This document shows positions 42,419-51,642 of a stretch of DNA of 64,000 nt, piece after piece (the first letter of the stretch is position 1; the number at the start of each line of letters is the position of its first letter). Origin of the DNA: Streptomyces sp. MP131-18 (GTDB lineage: Bacteria > Actinomycetota > Actinomycetes > Streptomycetales > Streptomycetaceae); assembly GCF_001984575.1 (NCBI RefSeq), contig NZ_LZNS01000001.1, forward strand, positions 2,776,872 through 2,840,871, written 5' to 3'. The notes beneath the pieces are model-generated. The model searched no databases. It was not told the DNA's origin and worked only from the letters and a program-made list of their open reading frames with translations. The position numbers were made by a program, and so were the translations under genes.

Positions 42419-43138
42419 TCAAGAGGCTCTCGGGTGGGGCGGCAGGCTGCGGGCCGCCGGTGCGGGCGCCAGGCCGGTGGCGGGCCGGTCCCAGTCGCCG
42501 GGCAGCTGCGGGGTCCGCCAGCGCGGATCGGGCCGCCAGGAAGCCCAGGTCTCGGAGAACGGACGTCCCCACATGCGGACGAGGCGGATCGCCTCTTTTC
42601 CGGCCGCACGGACCCGTTCCGCCTGCCCGGTGTCCAGGAGTCCTGCCTCCTGGGCCTGGGCGAACTCGTCCTCGTCCCGCCACTCCCAGCTGCGGTCGGG
42701 ATAGACCGCGATGTCGAGAAAGTGATCTTCGGAATCCACCCCGCCCGGCCACCGGCTCCGGGGCTCTTCAAGATTGACGTACCAGTTCTTGAAGCGCCAC
42801 CCCCGATCCCAGAAAAGCCACACGGACCACGGCTCACCCGGCCGGGCCAGCTTCAGGACGCCGGCGCCGAACCAGCGCGAGCGCACCGCCGTCCTCGGCT
42901 TGGTGTAGCGCGTGGCCAGCGGCTCGTCGTGAACGGCGGTGCCGTCGGCCAGCTCCGGTTTGATGCACTCGGTCCCCGGCGCCATCCAGACGGCCAGCAG
43001 CCCGGGAGTGTCCTGGACAACGGTGACCGGACGGCAGATGTGCAACGCGTCGGACCCGTTGGCCCGGTATCGCCAGAGGATGTGGTCCCCCGGCCGCCAC
43101 GGATGCGCGCCGCCTGCCGACTCTCTTCCCGTTGTCAT
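42419..43138 (-). CDS. DUF402 domain protein
   Basis: The 239-residue protein has the DUF402 signature (WRPGDHILWRYRANGSDALH, VWMAPGTECIKPELADG, DRGWRFKNWYVNLEEPRSRW, DSEDHFLDIAVYPDRSWEWR, DEDEFAQAQEAGLLD). DUF402 proteins resemble nucleotide-diphosphate phosphohydrolases; several are nucleoside-diphosphatases with metal-binding Asp/Glu, which appear here. Lies between fumC and the phosphatase gene on the same strand. Confidence 0.9.
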   Translation of the reverse strand: MTTGRESAGGAHPWRPGDHILWRYRANGSDALHICRPVTVVQDTPGLLAVWMAPGTECIKPELADGTAVHDEPLATRYTKPRTAVRSRWFGAGVLKLARPGEPWSVWLFWDRGWRFKNWYVNLEEPRSRWPGGVDSEDHFLDIAVYPDRSWEWRDEDEFAQAQEAGLLDTGQAERVRAAGKEAIRLVRMWGRPFSETWASWRPDPRWRTPQLPGDWDRPATGLAPAPAARSLPPHPRAS

Positions 43139-43191
43139 CTACACATGGTATTCGGGTCGACGCGGACCGCGGGCGCATCCGGCGGCCGGGT

Positions 43192-44586
43192 TCAGGGGCG
43201 GGTCATACGCAGCACGTCCAGCGCCTCGTCGAGCTGCTCGATCGTCAACTCGCCGCGCTCCACATACCCCCCGTCGAGGACCGCCTCGCGGATCGTCTTG
43301 CGCTCGGCGAGCGCCCGCTTGGCGACCTTGGCGGCGGCCTCGTAGCCGATGTAGCGGTTGAGCGGGGTGACCACGGAGGGGGAGGACTCGGCGTACTCGC
43401 GGGCGCGCTCCACGTTGGCCGTGATGCCGTCGACGGTGCGGTCGGCGAGCAGGCGGGAGGCATTGGCCAGCAGCCGGACGGACTCCAGCACATTCTTGGC
43501 GATCACGGGCAGCATGACGTTCAGCTCGAAGTTGCCCGAGGCGCCGGCGGTGGTGACGGTCACGTCGTTGCCGATGACCTGGGCCGCCACCATGAGCACG
43601 GCCTCGGGGATCACCGGGTTGACCTTGCCCGGCATGATCGAGGAGCCGGGCTGGAGGTCGGGCAGCGCGATCTCGGCGAGGCCCGTGCGCGGCCCGGAGG
43701 ACATCCAGCGCAGGTCGTTGCAGATCTTGGTGAACGACACGGCGATGGTCCGCAGCTGGCCCGAGGTCTCCACCAGGCCGTCACGGGCGCCCTGGGCCTC
43801 GAAGTGGTCGCGGGCCTCGGTCAACGGCAGCCCCGTGGTCCGCGCGACCTCGGCGATGACGGCGGCGGAGAAGCCGGGCGGCGTGTTGATGCCCGTGCCG
43901 ACGGCGGTGCCGCCGAGCGGCAGCTCGGCCAGCCGGGGCAGCGAGGCCGTCAACCGCTCGATGCCATAACGCACCTGGGCGGCGTACCCGTCGAACTCCT
44001 GGCCGAGCGTCACGGGGGTGGCGTCCATCAGGTGCGTGCGCCCCGACTTCACCACGTCCGCGAACTCCGCGCCCTTGCGCTCCAGCGCCTCGGCCAGGTG
44101 CGTGAGCGCGGGGACCAGCTCGCCGGTCACCGCGCCGGTCGCCGCGATGTGGATGGAGGAGGGGAACACGTCGTTGGAGGACTGGCTCGCGTTGACGTGG
44201 TCATTGGGGTGGACCGGGCGGCCCAGGCGCTCGGTCGCCAGCGTCGCGAGCACCTCATTGGTGTTCATGTTCGAGGAGGTGCCGGAGCCCGTCTGGAAGA
44301 CGTCGACCGGGAAGTGCTCGTCCCAGCGTCCCTCGGCCACCTCCTCCGCGGCCCGGACGATGGCCTCGGCCATGTCCTTCTCGATGACGCCCAGCTCGGC
44401 ATTGACAGTGGCCGCCGCCGCCTTGATCCGGGCGAGGGCCGCAATGTGGGAGCGCTCGATGCGCTGACCCGAAATCGGGAAATTCTCCACGGCACGCTGC
44501 GTCTGCGCCCGCCACCTGGCGTCCGCGGGCACCCGCACCTCGCCCATCGAGTCGTGCTCGACGCGGTATTCGTTCGTACCACTCAT
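43192..44586 (-). CDS. fumC: Class II fumarate hydratase
   Basis: The 464-residue TCA-cycle enzyme converts fumarate to malate. It has the fumarase/aspartase superfamily signature [15 protein letters not shown] with the catalytic Ser loop, plus [40 protein letters not shown], and [20 protein letters not shown] 44586 is used. It is preceded 31 bp upstream by a cytosolic Ser/Thr kinase gene on the same strand. Confidence 0.97.
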   Translation of the reverse strand: MSGTNEYRVEHDSMGEVRVPADARWRAQTQRAVENFPISGQRIERSHIAALARIKAAAATVNAELGVIEKDMAEAIVRAAEEVAEGRWDEHFPVDVFQTGSGTSSNMNTNEVLATLATERLGRPVHPNDHVNASQSSNDVFPSSIHIAATGAVTGELVPALTHLAEALERKGAEFADVVKSGRTHLMDATPVTLGQEFDGYAAQVRYGIERLTASLPRLAELPLGGTAVGTGINTPPGFSAAVIAEVARTTGLPLTEARDHFEAQGARDGLVETSGQLRTIAVSFTKICNDLRWMSSGPRTGLAEIALPDLQPGSSIMPGKVNPVIPEAVLMVAAQVIGNDVTVTTAGASGNFELNVMLPVIAKNVLESVRLLANASRLLADRTVDGITANVERAREYAESSPSVVTPLNRYIGYEAAAKVAKRALAERKTIREAVLDGGYVERGELTIEQLDEALDVLRMTRP

Positions 44587-44617
44587 AAGGACGAATCTAC
44601 CGGTCTGCCGGGCGGGC

Positions 44618-45910
44618 TCAGTCGAGGGTTATCCGCTTGCCCGCCAACGCCCGACGAGCGCGCCGGGTGCGGCGCGCGCCGTGCTCGCGCATCAGTTGCT
44701 CGGCGACGGCGGTGCGCACCGGTGAGTCCAGCGAGCCGAGCTGGACGCACGCGCGTTCCGTCGGCCAGCCGTCGGGGCCGTAGTAGGCGGCCAGATCGGG
44801 GATGAGCCCGGCCCACAGCGCGGGCGAACGTTCCTCCAGCGCGCGCTCGGTCCGCCGGCGCAGCTCACCGGCCTCGCTCGGGCGCAGCCGGTCCGCGACG
44901 GCCGTCCGGTCGGGCGGCGCCTGCCGCCCCTCCCCCGGGTCCCGCGACGCCGTGTCCCGGCGCTCCTGCCGCGTATCGCCGGGTCCGGGGCGGGCGCGCA
45001 GACCGAGGGTGGGCGCCGTCGCGGGCGCCGGTTGCGGGGCGGCCGGGGCTGCCGGGGCCGCCGGGGCGCGCAGCAGATCGCGCAGGAGGTCGCGGGTCTC
45101 GGCGGCCGACGCCGGGCGGTCCGCGCGGTCCTTGGCGAGCAGCCGCAGCACCAGCGCATCGACCTCCGCGGGAACGTCAGGCCGCAGCGCACTCGGCGGC
45201 TCGGGCTCCTGGTGCACCTGCCGGTACATGACCTGCATCGCCGTGCCACCGGGCGGGAACACCGTCCGGCCGGTCAGCATCCCGAACAGCACGCAGCCCA
45301 GCGCGTACAGATCGGTACCGGCGTCCACGGGGCCGCCGGTGCACTGTTCGGGTGCCATGTAGTCGGGCGTTCCGATCACGGTGCCGGTGGCCGTGATCGA
45401 GGACCGACGCTGCTCGCTGAGTCCCTCGGCGAAGCGCGCGATGCCGAAGTCCAGCAGCTTCACTCGGCCGTGGCTGAGCATGACGTTGCCCGGTTTGAGG
45501 TCGCGGTGCACGATCCCCGTGCCCGGCGCGTGCGCGGCGGCCAGCGCGTCCGCGATCTGCGCGGCCCACTCCAGCGCGTCCGCCCGCGGCGGCACGCCCT
45601 CGGCCAGGCGCTCCATCAGTGACTGGCCGGGCACCAGCTCCATCACCAGGAAGACGGCGGGCCTGCCGTCGAACGTGCCGGTGAACAGGTCGTGCACCAT
45701 GACGATGTGCGGATGTGCGAGCCCGGCGATGGCCATGGCCTCCCGCTCCAGACGCCGCACCAGCTCACTGTCCGCACCGTCCGTCGCGGTCTTGATCGCC
45801 ACGTCGCGGCCGAGGCGCTCGTCCTTCGCCCGCCAGACCTGGCCCATGCCGCCCTCGCCGAGCTTGCTGAGCAGCCGGTACCGGCCCTCGACGACGTCCC
45901 CCACCGCCAT
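44618..45910 (-). CDS. Cytosolic Hanks-type Ser/Thr protein kinase
   Basis: This 430-residue kinase has the glycine loop [13 protein letters not shown] Lys40 (VAIK), HRDLKPGN (135-142), DFG (154-156), and [10 protein letters not shown] proline/alanine linker follows the kinase domain and the C-terminus is a soluble basic region with [20 protein letters not shown], of unknown role. No transmembrane segment is present, so it acts in the cytoplasm. ATG 45910 has GGGGGGA upstream. It is divergent, 98 bp start to start, from the large surface protein gene. Confidence 0.93.
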   Translation of the reverse strand: MAVGDVVEGRYRLLSKLGEGGMGQVWRAKDERLGRDVAIKTATDGADSELVRRLEREAMAIAGLAHPHIVMVHDLFTGTFDGRPAVFLVMELVPGQSLMERLAEGVPPRADALEWAAQIADALAAAHAPGTGIVHRDLKPGNVMLSHGRVKLLDFGIARFAEGLSEQRRSSITATGTVIGTPDYMAPEQCTGGPVDAGTDLYALGCVLFGMLTGRTVFPPGGTAMQVMYRQVHQEPEPPSALRPDVPAEVDALVLRLLAKDRADRPASAAETRDLLRDLLRAPAAPAAPAAPQPAPATAPTLGLRARPGPGDTRQERRDTASRDPGEGRQAPPDRTAVADRLRPSEAGELRRRTERALEERSPALWAGLIPDLAAYYGPDGWPTERACVQLGSLDSPVRTAVAEQLMREHGARRTRRARRALAGKRITLD

Positions 45911-46008
45911 CCGTCCCCCCTGCGCCGCGTCTGACCCGTTGTCAGTAGGACGGCTTAGGATTCCACAGCATGGCCCGGGACCGGGTCGGCGGGGCAGGGG
46001 GGTGGAGC

Positions 46009-47730
46009 ATGCGCGGCGCCGTGGCGGCACTGGCGGGGCTGGTCGGGTCCGTTCTGATCTTAGGCCTGCTCATGGCGCCCCCGGCGCACGCCGCCGGGCA
46101 GCTGGACGCCGCGGCGGAGGCCCTGGCCGACGGCCCCGGCGTGTGGATCGCCGAGGACTACGAGGGCATCGACGAGCGGACCGTCGAGCTGATGCGCGCC
46201 CGGTACGCCGCCGCCGAGACGCCGATCCGGGTCGCGATGCTCACCGAGGAGATGGGCGAGGGCGACGCGGCGGCCGAGGAGCTGGCCGCGAGCGTCGGCG
46301 AGCGGGGCGTCTACCTCGTGTACAGCGAGGTGCCCTCGCCCGTCAGCGACAGCCCGGTGACCGCGAGCGCGTGGGCCGTGACGGGCGTGCCGGTGACCCG
46401 CGAGGACCTTGAGGCCGAGGACTCGCACCGCATCGGCATCCCCTCGGGCAACTTCCTGCTGTCGCTGCCCGACGCCCTCGACGACGACCTGCGGCCCTCG
46501 GTCGCCGCCGTCTCGGACGACGACCCGTTCTTCGTCGACCCCGCCGTCACCGCGGCGTTCCCCGCGCTGGACATGCAGTTGCTGCGCGATTCCTTCGCGG
46601 GGGTGCCGCGGATACGGGCCGCGCTGGTCTCCGGCGTCGGCGGCGCCCTGGAGGCGGCACAGGCGTCGATGCTGAGCGGCCTGCCCGACGACGGCGTTGC
46701 GGTGCTCATCCAGTGGGAGGACGACGGCGCCTTCTCCGCCGTGTTCGGCGCCGGCCCCGACGTGCCGTACGAGATATCCGATCTTGAGACCGTCATCGGC
46801 GCCTCGGCCATCACCGAAGTGCCGGTGGACCAAGTGCCGCAGCGGCTGGCCCTGCTGGCGGCGCTGCTCTCGTCCGCGGACCCCGCGGAGACCGCTCGGG
46901 CGGCGCTCGCGGACACCGCTGTCTACGTGCACCCCGGGATATCCGACTGGCGGACGACGCCGGAGGAGGTGGCGGAGCACGCCGAGGCGCTGACGGCGGC
47001 CGACCCGTCGGCCAGGGTGGCGTTCCTTCCCGAGCCCGTGCTCGACCTCCGCTTCGGCGATCCGCTGCCGGGGCCCGAGAGCGCGCTCGCCGAGCTGGTC
47101 GCCGCCGACGGGCAGAACGTGGCGGTGTTCACCGTCGCCCCCTACCACGGCGGCCGTGTGAGCACGACCTCCGCGACCGGGGAGGCGTCGTTCGTCGAGG
47201 CCGCCGGGTGGGCGCACGGCAGCGACGCGTTCATCGGGGAGACGCTGACCGACCTGCTGGGACGCATCGAGTCGGCGGACGGCTTCGGCCCCTCCCTCAG
47301 GCCTCCCGGCCCGGAGGCCCTCGGGCGCTTCGCCCTGCTGTTCCTGCTCCTGTCGGTCGCGGCCCTGCTGGCGCGCGTGCTCGGCAGGCGGCTCACCCGG
47401 CGCCAGCGCCGGGCCAGGGCCGCCGCCGTCCGCCGCAGGCGGCTGTCGATCATGCCGCCGGCCCGCGTCCGCAGCGAGTTGGCCACCGCGGAGCTGGCCG
47501 CGCGGGCGGCCGCCGCGGACCTCATACGGCTCGGCGACGACCTGGCGGACGTTCCGCTGCCCGCGTCCCCGAGTGCTCTGCGGGCGCTGAAGCGGCTGCG
47601 CGGCGAGTACGAGCGTCTGCTCGACGCCCACGCGAACGTCACGTCGCGCGAGGACGTCGTCCGCCTCCGCCAGGACCTCACGCGCGTCCGCCGCGGCCTC
47701 GACCGGCTGCCGCGCCCCGTGAGCCGCTGA
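46009..47730 (+). CDS. Large secreted/membrane-anchored protein
   Basis: This 573-residue protein has a signal peptide ([20 protein letters not shown]), a 400-residue extracellular part with no known motif, one transmembrane segment near the end ([22 protein letters not shown]) and a basic cytoplasmic coiled-like tail ([20 protein letters not shown], then [40 protein letters not shown]). ATG 46009 has GGGGGG 6 nt upstream; ATG 45970 adds 13 residues. Repeats inside the extracellular part ([48 protein letters not shown]) suggest a duplicated TPM-like fold. Its neighbour is a Ser/Thr kinase. Family unknown. Confidence 0.8.
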   Translation: MRGAVAALAGLVGSVLILGLLMAPPAHAAGQLDAAAEALADGPGVWIAEDYEGIDERTVELMRARYAAAETPIRVAMLTEEMGEGDAAAEELAASVGERGVYLVYSEVPSPVSDSPVTASAWAVTGVPVTREDLEAEDSHRIGIPSGNFLLSLPDALDDDLRPSVAAVSDDDPFFVDPAVTAAFPALDMQLLRDSFAGVPRIRAALVSGVGGALEAAQASMLSGLPDDGVAVLIQWEDDGAFSAVFGAGPDVPYEISDLETVIGASAITEVPVDQVPQRLALLAALLSSADPAETARAALADTAVYVHPGISDWRTTPEEVAEHAEALTAADPSARVAFLPEPVLDLRFGDPLPGPESALAELVAADGQNVAVFTVAPYHGGRVSTTSATGEASFVEAAGWAHGSDAFIGETLTDLLGRIESADGFGPSLRPPGPEALGRFALLFLLLSVAALLARVLGRRLTRRQRRARAAAVRRRRLSIMPPARVRSELATAELAARAAAADLIRLGDDLADVPLPASPSALRALKRLRGEYERLLDAHANVTSREDVVRLRQDLTRVRRGLDRLPRPVSR

Positions 47731-47759
47731 GACCGCGGGACGCAGGACGCGGGCGCGGT

Positions 47760-47795
47760 CCGGCCGCCCCGCGGAAAACGGCGTGGGGCGGCCGG
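47760..47795. terminator. Bidirectional hairpin terminator
   Basis: An 11-bp GC stem CCGGCCGCCCC / GGGGCGGCCGG with a 14-nt loop containing AAAA lies between the convergent surface protein gene (ends 47730) and the FtsX permease gene (ends 47805). It should serve both transcripts. Confidence 0.75.
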
Positions 47796-47804
47796 GCCCG
47801 CGTG

Positions 47805-50129
47805 TCACTCGGTGCGCAGCCCGTCGGGGCGCATCAGCCGCCACAGCAGCGGAAGGCTGACGAGGGTCACCAGCGCGATCGTGGCGGCCCCCGCCCCGGC
47901 CATCGGCAGGAACGCGAGCCAGCCGCCCAGCCGGAGACCGGCCATGCTCATCAGCAGCGCGCCGAGCCCCGTTCCGACGACCGCGGCCACCGCCAGGCCA
48001 AGGCCCACCGGCACGGCCGTCTGCCACAGCACCGATGCGGCCAGCGTGCCGCGCCGGGTGCCGAAGGCGACCAGCGCGGACAGCAGCCTTCTGCGTTCCC
48101 GCAGTTGCTCGAACATCGAGACGATCATGCTGGCGCCGATGAGCAGCATGATCCCGGTCGCGCCGACGAGCAGTGCCTGCTGGACCTGGAGCAGCTCGTC
48201 CGACACCCGCTCCGACTCCAGCTCCCACACCTGCGCGGGCGGGCTCGTCTCCCAGGCCACGTTCCGGACGTGCTCGATGACGTCGGCCTCGTGCGGATCG
48301 ACCCGCAGCAGCACCTCGGTCCATGGGTCCGCCAGCAGTCCGGGGTCGATGGCGGCCGGCGTGGCCAGGATGCCGACGTGCTCCTGCCCGCTCGCATCCG
48401 GCCTCGACTCCACCAGGGGCGCCGTCTCGGGAACCGTCCACCACCGGGGCTCGCCGGCCGCCTCGCCGGTCTCCCAGCTGACGGCGAGGTTGAGCCGCTC
48501 CCCGGGCGCGGGCAGACGCGACTCCGGCACGTCGCCGCTGTTCGCAATGAAGACGTCGCCGTTCGCGCACGAGTCGAGGACGGCCGACTCCCGCAGCGTT
48601 CCGCAGTCGGCCACCAGCACGGGAGTGAAGTCACCTGTCTCCGTGACCGCATCCCCCACCACGCTGCCGAAGCTGTCCGTGACCCCGGGCACCGACTCAA
48701 GACGGCCGACCAGTGCGCTCATGTCGCCGCCGTCCGCGGACGTTCGGCTGACCTCGATCTGTGCGCGGTCCGGGTCGTCCCCGGTGGCCACCGTCTGGTC
48801 GGTCCGCGCGCCGAAGAACAGCATGTGCAGTGCGATCGCACCGGCGACCGCCACCGTGATGCCGCTGACCGTGCGCGCCGCGGCGCCGCTGCTGAGCTGG
48901 AGCCGCCGCGTGGCGAGCTGCCAGGAGACGGGACCGCCGCGCAGCCGCCCGACGACCCGTTCGACCAGCCACGGCAGCAGGACCGTGGTGCCCGCGAGAA
49001 GCAGCACGACGCCTGTGGCGACCTGTCCCTGTTCCGCGGAACTGCCGCTGTCGAACGAGCCCACGAACGGCAGGAGCAGCAGCAGCCCCAGCACCCCCGG
49101 GGCCAGCCGCCACATCAGACGGCGGCGCGGCACGGAGCTCTCCCGGACCACGCCCAGCGGCTCGATGGCTATCCCCCGCAGCGCGAGGAGCGACGCGACC
49201 ACCGCCGAGACCGGCACCGCCACCAGGATCAGCGCGAGCAGCAGCGGGGACGGCACGATGTCGCCCGGATAGGTGCTGAACTCCCAGACCGTGATGGAGC
49301 CGAGAAACTGCCGCAGCGCGAGGAACGCCCCCACACCGGCCACCAGCCCGAACAGCGCGCCCACCAGGGCCTCGCCCGCCGCGATCCGCCGCGTCATGTC
49401 GGTGTCCGCGCCCAGCAGGCGCAGCGCCGCGAGCCGCTGGTCGCGGCGTTCGCCGCCGAACCGGACCGCGGTGGCCATGAACACGGCCACGGGCATCAGC
49501 AGGACCACGCAGATGACGACGATGAGCAGCACCAGCACGGGAGGCAGTTCGGTGCCCACGGAGTCGACGCCGAAGGCGTCAGTGCGCAACGCGCGCTCCT
49601 CGGGGAGCGCCTCGGCGCCCGCGTAGTACATCAGCTCGTTCGGGCCCTTGAGACCCTCGGCCCCGATGGTGCCGGCCCGCCGGTGGTCGAAGCGCTCGGC
49701 GAGCAGCTCGCCCTCCGGCGAATCCAGCAGCTCACCCAGCGCCGGGGAGACGGCCATCTCGCCCGGGGCGGGGAACGCGTCGAGGCCGGGCGGCGGTTCC
49801 GCCGTCGTGTCCGCACCCGCGTCGGGCCGCAGCAGCATGCCGCCGACGCTGTCGCCCCGGTATTCGGTGCCGTTGGAGATGTACTGCACCGTGTCCGGCC
49901 CGGGCGGCATTTCCTCCCCCAGGGACGCGGGAGAGCGGGCGTCGCCGCGCGCGTTCCGCTCCGCCACCGCATGCGGCACGGACGCGGCCAGCAGCAGCAC
50001 GACGACGCCGAGCCCGACCCCCGCCGCGGTCAGCAGCGTGCGCGTCCAGCCCGGCCCGCCGGCCAGGGCGAACCGCGCGCCGACCGCCAGCTCCCGCGCC
50101 CACGAGGACACTCGCCCACCGCCGCTCAC
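47805..50129 (-). CDS. FtsX/MacB-type ABC exporter permease
   Basis: The 774-residue protein has an N-terminal transmembrane segment (TLLTAAGVGLGVVVLLLAAS), an extracellular domain, three helices with an FtsX domain (VLVLLIVVICVVLLMPVAVF, ALVGALFGLVAGVGAFLALR, LLLALILVAVPVSAVVASLL), a second transmembrane block, a second large extracellular domain (with DSCANGDVFI cysteine) and a final FtsX domain (ALLVGATGIMLLIGASMIVS, LGLAVAAVVGTGLGALLMSM). This duplicated FtsX layout is typical of macrolide or lipoprotein exporters. GTG 50129 has GGAG 9 nt upstream. It works with the ATPase encoded next. Confidence 0.9.
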   Translation of the reverse strand: MSGGGRVSSWARELAVGARFALAGGPGWTRTLLTAAGVGLGVVVLLLAASVPHAVAERNARGDARSPASLGEEMPPGPDTVQYISNGTEYRGDSVGGMLLRPDAGADTTAEPPPGLDAFPAPGEMAVSPALGELLDSPEGELLAERFDHRRAGTIGAEGLKGPNELMYYAGAEALPEERALRTDAFGVDSVGTELPPVLVLLIVVICVVLLMPVAVFMATAVRFGGERRDQRLAALRLLGADTDMTRRIAAGEALVGALFGLVAGVGAFLALRQFLGSITVWEFSTYPGDIVPSPLLLALILVAVPVSAVVASLLALRGIAIEPLGVVRESSVPRRRLMWRLAPGVLGLLLLLPFVGSFDSGSSAEQGQVATGVVLLLAGTTVLLPWLVERVVGRLRGGPVSWQLATRRLQLSSGAAARTVSGITVAVAGAIALHMLFFGARTDQTVATGDDPDRAQIEVSRTSADGGDMSALVGRLESVPGVTDSFGSVVGDAVTETGDFTPVLVADCGTLRESAVLDSCANGDVFIANSGDVPESRLPAPGERLNLAVSWETGEAAGEPRWWTVPETAPLVESRPDASGQEHVGILATPAAIDPGLLADPWTEVLLRVDPHEADVIEHVRNVAWETSPPAQVWELESERVSDELLQVQQALLVGATGIMLLIGASMIVSMFEQLRERRRLLSALVAFGTRRGTLAASVLWQTAVPVGLGLAVAAVVGTGLGALLMSMAGLRLGGWLAFLPMAGAGAATIALVTLVSLPLLWRLMRPDGLRTE

Positions 50130-50214
50130 AGCACCACTCCGTTCGCTTCTCCGGCCGCGCGGCAACGCCCGCGCGCCCACCCCGACCGCGGCCACCAGGC
50201 CGCACGCGCGTCGC

Positions 50215-50937
50215 TCACAGTGCCCCCGCCATATCGCGGGCCCGGCCGTCGCGGACCACGACCTCGCGGTCGGAGTAGGCGGCCACCCGGGACTCATGGG
50301 TGACCAGCACCACCGCGGCCTTCGTGTCCCGCGCGGCGGCGACGAGAAGTTGCATGACGCGTTCGCCGTTGAGGGAGTCGAGTGCGCCGGTCGGTTCGTC
50401 GGCGAACAGCACGCGCGGCGTGTTGACCAGCGCGCGGGCCACGGCCACGCGCTGGCCCTGGCCGCCGGAGATCTGTCCCGGCCGGTGGTGCCGGACGTCG
50501 TCGACCTCGAGCCGGGCCAGCCACTCGGTGGCGCGGGCCGCGGCGGCCTTGCGCCCGGTGCCGGTCAGCCGCAGCGGCAGCGCGACGTTCTCCTCACAGG
50601 TCAACTCGGGTACCAGCTGGCCGAACTGGAACACGAAACCGAAGTCGGCGCGCCGCAGCGCGCTGCGTTCGCCGTCGGACAGGCTGCCCAGGTCGCGGCC
50701 GTTGTAGCGCACGGTGCCCTGATCCGGCGGGACGATGCCCGCCAGGCAGTGCAGCAGTGTGGACTTGCCCGAGCCCGAGGGCCCCATCACAGCGACGGTC
50801 TCGCCGGCGCGGATGGCGAAGTCGGCGCCCGCCAGGGCGGGCGTGCTGCCGTACGTCTTGTGCAGGCCCGTCGCGGCGAGCAAAGGGGTCTCCGCGGTCG
50901 CGGCCGGCGGTGCGGGGTCGTGTGCGGTGCTGCTCAT
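50215..50937 (-). CDS. MacB/LolD-type ABC transporter ATPase
   Basis: The 240-residue protein has Walker A GPSGSGKST, Q-loop FQFGQLVPELT, signature SGGQGQRVAVARAL, Walker B VLFADEPTGALDS and the switch histidine VLVTHE. It energises the FtsX permease just downstream. Its start overlaps the PadR stop by 4 bp, so regulator, ATPase and permease form one operon. Confidence 0.95.
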   Translation of the reverse strand: MSSTAHDPAPPAATAETPLLAATGLHKTYGSTPALAGADFAIRAGETVAVMGPSGSGKSTLLHCLAGIVPPDQGTVRYNGRDLGSLSDGERSALRRADFGFVFQFGQLVPELTCEENVALPLRLTGTGRKAAAARATEWLARLEVDDVRHHRPGQISGGQGQRVAVARALVNTPRVLFADEPTGALDSLNGERVMQLLVAAARDTKAAVVLVTHESRVAAYSDREVVVRDGRARDMAGAL

Positions 50938-51458
50938 GTGTGGATCTCCGATGCGAGCCGGTCGAGGCGGGCCGCGGTGAGGTCGAGCCAGCGCAGATCG
51001 GCTTCGAGGTGGAACAGGGCGTGGTCGCAGATGAGCTGGTCGGCGAGGTCGCCGGTGGCCTTGCGCCGGGTCAGCCCGCGCATCAGGCGCAGGTGTTCAG
51101 CACGCTGCATGTCGAGCAGCGAGTCGGCGTTGCGTCCGGTCAGCAGCGCGAGGACGACCTTGGTGTACAGAACGCTCTGGAGGTAGGGCTCGGGCTTCTC
51201 CGGGGTGGCGAGCCAGTCCTCGACATCGGTGACCCCGGCGTCGGTGATGGCGTACCGCTTGCGCTCGGGCCCCCCGCCCGCCTCTATGCCGTCGACCTCG
51301 ACGAGGCCGTTCTTCAGGAGCCGGGACATCGTCGAGTAGACCTGCCCGTAGTGCAGTGGCCGGTCCTGCCCGAAGCGGGCGTCGAAGGCGCGCTTCAGGT
51401 CGTACCCGTGGCGCGGTCCGGCTTCGAGGAGGCCGAGGAGCGTGTGGCTGATGGACAT
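50934..51458 (-). CDS. PadR family regulator of the ABC exporter operon
   Basis: The 174-residue protein has the PadR winged helix (MSISHTLLGLLEAGPRHGYD, LKRAFDARFGQDRPLHYGQV, YSTMSRLLKNGLVEVDGIEA) and a C-terminal dimerisation helix. ATG 51458 is used. A 32-bp palindrome lies immediately upstream. It should repress its own operon and lift repression when it binds an antibiotic or other small molecule, as in PadR-controlled exporters. Confidence 0.92.
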   Translation of the reverse strand: MSISHTLLGLLEAGPRHGYDLKRAFDARFGQDRPLHYGQVYSTMSRLLKNGLVEVDGIEAGGGPERKRYAITDAGVTDVEDWLATPEKPEPYLQSVLYTKVVLALLTGRNADSLLDMQRAEHLRLMRGLTRRKATGDLADQLICDHALFHLEADLRWLDLTAARLDRLASEIHT

Positions 51459-51466
51459 GCCCCGCA

Positions 51467-51498
51467 CTATACACATCGGGTATACATGCGGTGTATAG
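51467..51498. promoter_or_regulatory. PadR operator, 32-bp palindrome
   Basis: Three nested elements share one centre (51482.5): arms CTATACAC (51467-51474) and GTGTATAG (51491-51498), and a central palindrome GTATAC (51480-51485), with 5-bp gaps on both sides. It starts 9 bp from the PadR start codon. Symmetric ATAC-GTAT sites are typical of PadR repressors. Confidence 0.8.
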
Positions 51499-51642
51499 AC
51501 GTGGTGCATAGCACCGTACCCGACGGTGTCGTCACCCCCGCAGCACGGAAAGGACCCAAGCACGCAACGTCGCCTGCCGCCGCCGCGTCTGATCCCCTAG
51601 CGTGAAGAGGCAGGACGCGGGGGCGGACGAGGCGGAGACGAA

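Noticed and set aside
47208..50303. Very long open frame on the plus strand across the FtsX permease gene
   Set aside because: Its composition (Arg/Gly/His-rich with no family motifs) is that of an antisense shadow; the minus strand holds a full exporter with clear FtsX domains.
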